A DNA stretch of 8,539 nt from ZC4RG30 sp964455685 (GTDB lineage: Bacteria; Pseudomonadota; Gammaproteobacteria; Steroidobacterales; Steroidobacteraceae): the NCBI GenBank assembly GCA_964455685.1, contig CAYVZE010000093.1:1-8539 (forward strand), written 5' to 3'. Under the pieces are notes generated by a model that saw only the letters and a list, made by a program, of their open reading frames with translations, did no database searches and had not been told where the DNA came from. Within the stretch, counting starts at the first letter, position 1; each line of letters begins with the position of its first letter. This document shows, piece after piece, positions 6,247-8,539 of this stretch. Made by a program: the position numbers and the translations under genes.

Positions 6247-8450
6247 ACATTTCCAGCCCCCCGGTGGACCCGGCCGCCAATGTGCTGGTGGTCGACGACA
6301 ACCTGTTCTCGCTGCGCGTCACCACCACCACGCTGCGCCACGCGGGCTTCGAGGTCACCGAGGCCGCCAACGGCGCCGATGCGCTGGCCCTGTTCGAGCA
6401 CTACCTCTTCGATGTCGTGCTGCTGGACCTTGGCATGCCCGGCATGGACGGCTTCGAGGTCTGCCGGCGGCTGCGCAGGATGCCGCGTGGCGCCAGCGTG
6501 CCCATCCTGATGTTCACGGGCCGCAACGACACCGAGTCGATCGAGCGTGCCTACGAGGAAGGCGCCACCGACTTCATCACCAAGCCCATCAACCTGGCGC
6601 TGCTGTCGCATCGCGTGCGCTATGCGCTGCGCGCGGCCGCCGCCGCCGAGGCGACGCGCCGGACCACCGAACGGCTGGTCCGCGCGCAGCAGGTGGCGAA
6701 GCTGGGCAACTGGGCGCTGTCGCCCACTGGCGGCGCGGAGTTCTCGGAGGAACTGCTGCGCATCCTCGACATCCCGCTGGACGCGGAGCCGGGCCGGCAG
6801 GTGCAGATCTTCCTGGCGCGCGTGCATCCGGATGACCGCAAGCTCATCGGCGCCTCGGCCAACGGGCTGAGGAGGTTCGGCACGCCCATGCAGGTGGAGT
6901 TCCGCTACCGGCGCGGCGATGGTTCCCTGCGCACGCTCTATGCGCTGGGCTCACCAGTGCTGGACGAGCAGGGACGGGTGACGGGCTATGAAGGCGTCAC
7001 CCAGGACATCACCGAGCGCGTGGAGGCGCAGGAGCGCATCCGGCGGCTGGCCGACTATGACGGCACCACCGGCCTGCCCAACCGCAAGCTGTTCCTGGAG
7101 TCCGCGCTGCCGATGCTGGAGCATCTGGCCGCCGAGGGCAGCGGCGGCGCCCTGTTCTTCCTGGACATCGACCTGTTCAAGGCCGTCAACGACGCCTTCG
7201 GGCGCGCCACCGGCGATGCCATCCTGCAGCAGATCGCCGGGCGGCTGCGCTCGTGGGCGTCGGACACCGATGCAACAAGTGGCGAGCACCGGCCCGGCGA
7301 GCGGCCGCTGCTGGCCTGCGCCGGCGGCGATGCCTTCCTGCTGCTGGTGCCCAACCTGCGCTGCCAGGACCAGGCCACGGTGGTGGCGCAGCAGCTCGCG
7401 CAGCTGATCACCGAACCCATCACCGTGCAGGACCAGTCGCTGGTGCTGACCGCCAGCATCGGCGTCGCGTTCTTCCCCGGCGATGCCGCGGACCTCCCGC
7501 AGCTGATGCTGTGCGCCGAGCAGTCCGTGCACTCGGCCAAGGCAGATGGCCGCGCCAAGCACCAGTTCTTCAACCAGGAGATGAACGTGCTGGCCATGCG
7601 CCGGCTGCTGCTGGAGACCGAGCTGCGGCGGGCCATCGAGAATGAGGAACTGCGCCTGTACTTCCAGCCCAAGGTGGATGCCCGCAATGGCGCCGTTGTC
7701 GGCGCCGAGGCGCTGGTGCGCTGGCAGCATCCGGAGCGCGGGCTGCTGGGCCCGGCGGAGTTCATCCCGCTGGCGGAGCAGAGCGGGCTGATCCTGCCGC
7801 TGACCCGCTGGGTGCTGGAGGATGCCTGCCGGCAGCTGCGCCGCTGGTCGGACGCGAACCTTCCGGTCATTCCGCTGTCGGTCAACCTGGCCGCGCCCAG
7901 CCTTGTGGACACGACGCTGGTGGCGCACCTGGACGCGCTGATGCTGCAGTTCGACCTGGCGCCGGGCGTGCTGATGCTGGAGATGACCGAAACCCTGCTG
8001 ATGCGGGACGTGGCGGCCGGCGTCGCCATGCTCAAGAACCTGCGCCAGCGCGGCTACGGGCTGTCCATCGATGACTTCGGCACCGGCTACTCCTCGCTGG
8101 GTTACCTGAAGCGCTTCCCGGTGGATGAGCTGAAGATCGACCGCGCCTTCGTCACCGACATCACCAATGGCGGACGCGACAGCGCGCTGGCGGCCGCCAT
8201 CATCGCGCTCGGCCACGAGCTGGGGCTGAAGGTGGTCGCGGAAGGCGTCGAAACGCAGGCGCAGTCGGACTTCCTGCTCGCCCGCGGCTGCAACGTGCAG
8301 CAGGGCTACCTGTTCGGCAAACCGATGCCTGCGCAGGCATTCGAGGCACTGTACGCGCTGGGCATCGGGCAGGAATGCGGGACTGGAACCCCCGCCCGTA
8401 CGAGGTCCTGCGGCGAAGAGACGATGCGACTGGTGACCTGCCGTCGTTGA
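6243..8450 (+). CDS. Response regulator REC-PAS-GGDEF(degenerate)-EAL, predicted c-di-GMP phosphodiesterase
   Basis: Starting from the GTG that overlaps the kinase stop gives 735 residues. An in-frame ATG at 6036 is rejected because it lies inside the kinase Hpt region and adds 69 residues of shadow-frame sequence. The receiver (12-130) has Asp18/Asp19, phospho-acceptor Asp62, Thr92 and Lys114. A PAS domain follows at about 143-260, ending in the typical GYEGVTQDITERVEAQERI. The GGDEF domain (about 265-438) keeps FLDIDLFKAVNDAFG (306-320), but its signature reads GGDAF (361-365). There is no RxxD inhibitory site, and an insertion of about ten residues precedes the signature. The EAL domain (about 455-705) looks active: EALVRW (Glu489), Asn548, Glu580, DDFGTGYSSL (610-619), Lys631, AEGVE with Glu667/Glu670, and Gln687 in QQGYLFGKP. 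It probably hydrolyses cyclic di-GMP to pGpG in the cytoplasm, under control of phosphorylation by the adjacent kinase (inference). The last 25 or so residues (from about 711) resemble no EAL sequence and use poorer codons. Confidence 0.94.
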   Translation: MNISSPPVDPAANVLVVDDNLFSLRVTTTTLRHAGFEVTEAANGADALALFEHYLFDVVLLDLGMPGMDGFEVCRRLRRMPRGASVPILMFTGRNDTESIERAYEEGATDFITKPINLALLSHRVRYALRAAAAAEATRRTTERLVRAQQVAKLGNWALSPTGGAEFSEELLRILDIPLDAEPGRQVQIFLARVHPDDRKLIGASANGLRRFGTPMQVEFRYRRGDGSLRTLYALGSPVLDEQGRVTGYEGVTQDITERVEAQERIRRLADYDGTTGLPNRKLFLESALPMLEHLAAEGSGGALFFLDIDLFKAVNDAFGRATGDAILQQIAGRLRSWASDTDATSGEHRPGERPLLACAGGDAFLLLVPNLRCQDQATVVAQQLAQLITEPITVQDQSLVLTASIGVAFFPGDAADLPQLMLCAEQSVHSAKADGRAKHQFFNQEMNVLAMRRLLLETELRRAIENEELRLYFQPKVDARNGAVVGAEALVRWQHPERGLLGPAEFIPLAEQSGLILPLTRWVLEDACRQLRRWSDANLPVIPLSVNLAAPSLVDTTLVAHLDALMLQFDLAPGVLMLEMTETLLMRDVAAGVAMLKNLRQRGYGLSIDDFGTGYSSLGYLKRFPVDELKIDRAFVTDITNGGRDSALAAAIIALGHELGLKVVAEGVETQAQSDFLLARGCNVQQGYLFGKPMPAQAFEALYALGIGQECGTGTPARTRSCGEETMRLVTCRR

Positions 8451-8473
8451 TCCAGCGCACGGGGCCCTGCTCA

Positions 8474-8493
8474 GCAAAACCCTGATTTTTTGC
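8474..8493 (+). terminator. Weak candidate terminator after the operon
   Basis: GCAAAA (8474-8479) and TTTTGC (8488-8493) form a 6-base-pair stem with an 8-base loop, and a run of six T (8486-8491) lies within the loop and 3' arm. It starts 24 bases after the stop of the phosphodiesterase gene. The stem is AT-rich and short, so it is a weak terminator at best. The GC-rich repeats after it, such as GGCCGCCGGCC at 8499-8509, may add structure. The window ends soon after, and no further gene start can be seen. Confidence 0.25.
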
Positions 8494-8539
8494 CCGGAGG
8501 CCGCCGGCCGGGATCCTGCCGGCACGGGAAGTGACCGGG

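Noticed and set aside
8325..8340. Perfect 16-base palindrome ATGCCTGCGCAGGCAT
   Set aside because: It lies within conserved coding sequence of the EAL domain (KPMPAQAF), and one such palindrome in 8.5 kb of GC-rich DNA is not far from chance. No regulator or second copy nearby supports a role.
1..8539. CRISPR array, insertion sequence, tRNA or rRNA gene, phage or plasmid module
   Set aside because: I saw no regularly spaced direct repeats, transposase, integrase or terminal inverted repeats, and no tRNA-like or rRNA-like sequence. The window is almost fully occupied by five ordinary-composition genes.

Overview
The window is dense, GC-rich bacterial DNA with strongly G/C-biased third codon positions. 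All five supported genes lie on the + strand. The gene families (small TonB-dependent receptor, YfiR/DUF4154 protein, CHASE8 hybrid kinase, GGDEF/EAL protein, Tat-exported ferritin-like protein) point to a Gram-negative proteobacterium. A gammaproteobacterium of the Xanthomonadaceae/Lysobacter type is my best guess from composition and gene style; no marker gene here proves it.

Layout. Positions 4-1191 encode a stand-alone, probably Tat-exported, VioB-type ferritin-like protein. A 161-base gap follows, holding two consecutive hairpins (1205-1229, 1232-1247), a possible -10 box (1306-1311) and a good ribosome-binding site. A tight four-gene operon then starts at 1353: a TonB-dependent receptor (1353-3374), a secreted YfiR/DUF4154 protein (3383-3892), a CHASE8-HAMP-HisKA-HATPase-REC-Hpt hybrid kinase (3889-6246) and a REC-PAS-GGDEF(degenerate)-EAL effector (6243-8450). 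Gaps inside the operon are 8, -4 and -4 bases, and both overlaps are GTGA stop/start junctions. The last 89 bases hold only a weak candidate terminator and the edge of the window.

How the genes may work together (inference). In the known YfiBNR/TpbB system, periplasmic YfiR represses YfiN, an inner-membrane CHASE8-HAMP-GGDEF diguanylate cyclase, and the outer-membrane lipoprotein YfiB relieves that repression. Here the YfiN-type sensor half (two membrane segments, CHASE8, HAMP) is joined to a complete phosphorelay kinase instead of a cyclase. The next gene is a receiver protein whose EAL domain looks intact and whose GGDEF site reads GGDAF. A TonB-dependent receptor stands where YfiB would be expected. 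The simplest reading is a chain from an outer-membrane receptor or envelope state, through YfiR, to a kinase and phosphorelay (His275, Asp577, His719, then Asp62 of the effector), ending in breakdown of cyclic di-GMP. The individual families are well known. I know of no experimental description of this exact wiring, and it is the most interesting content of the window.
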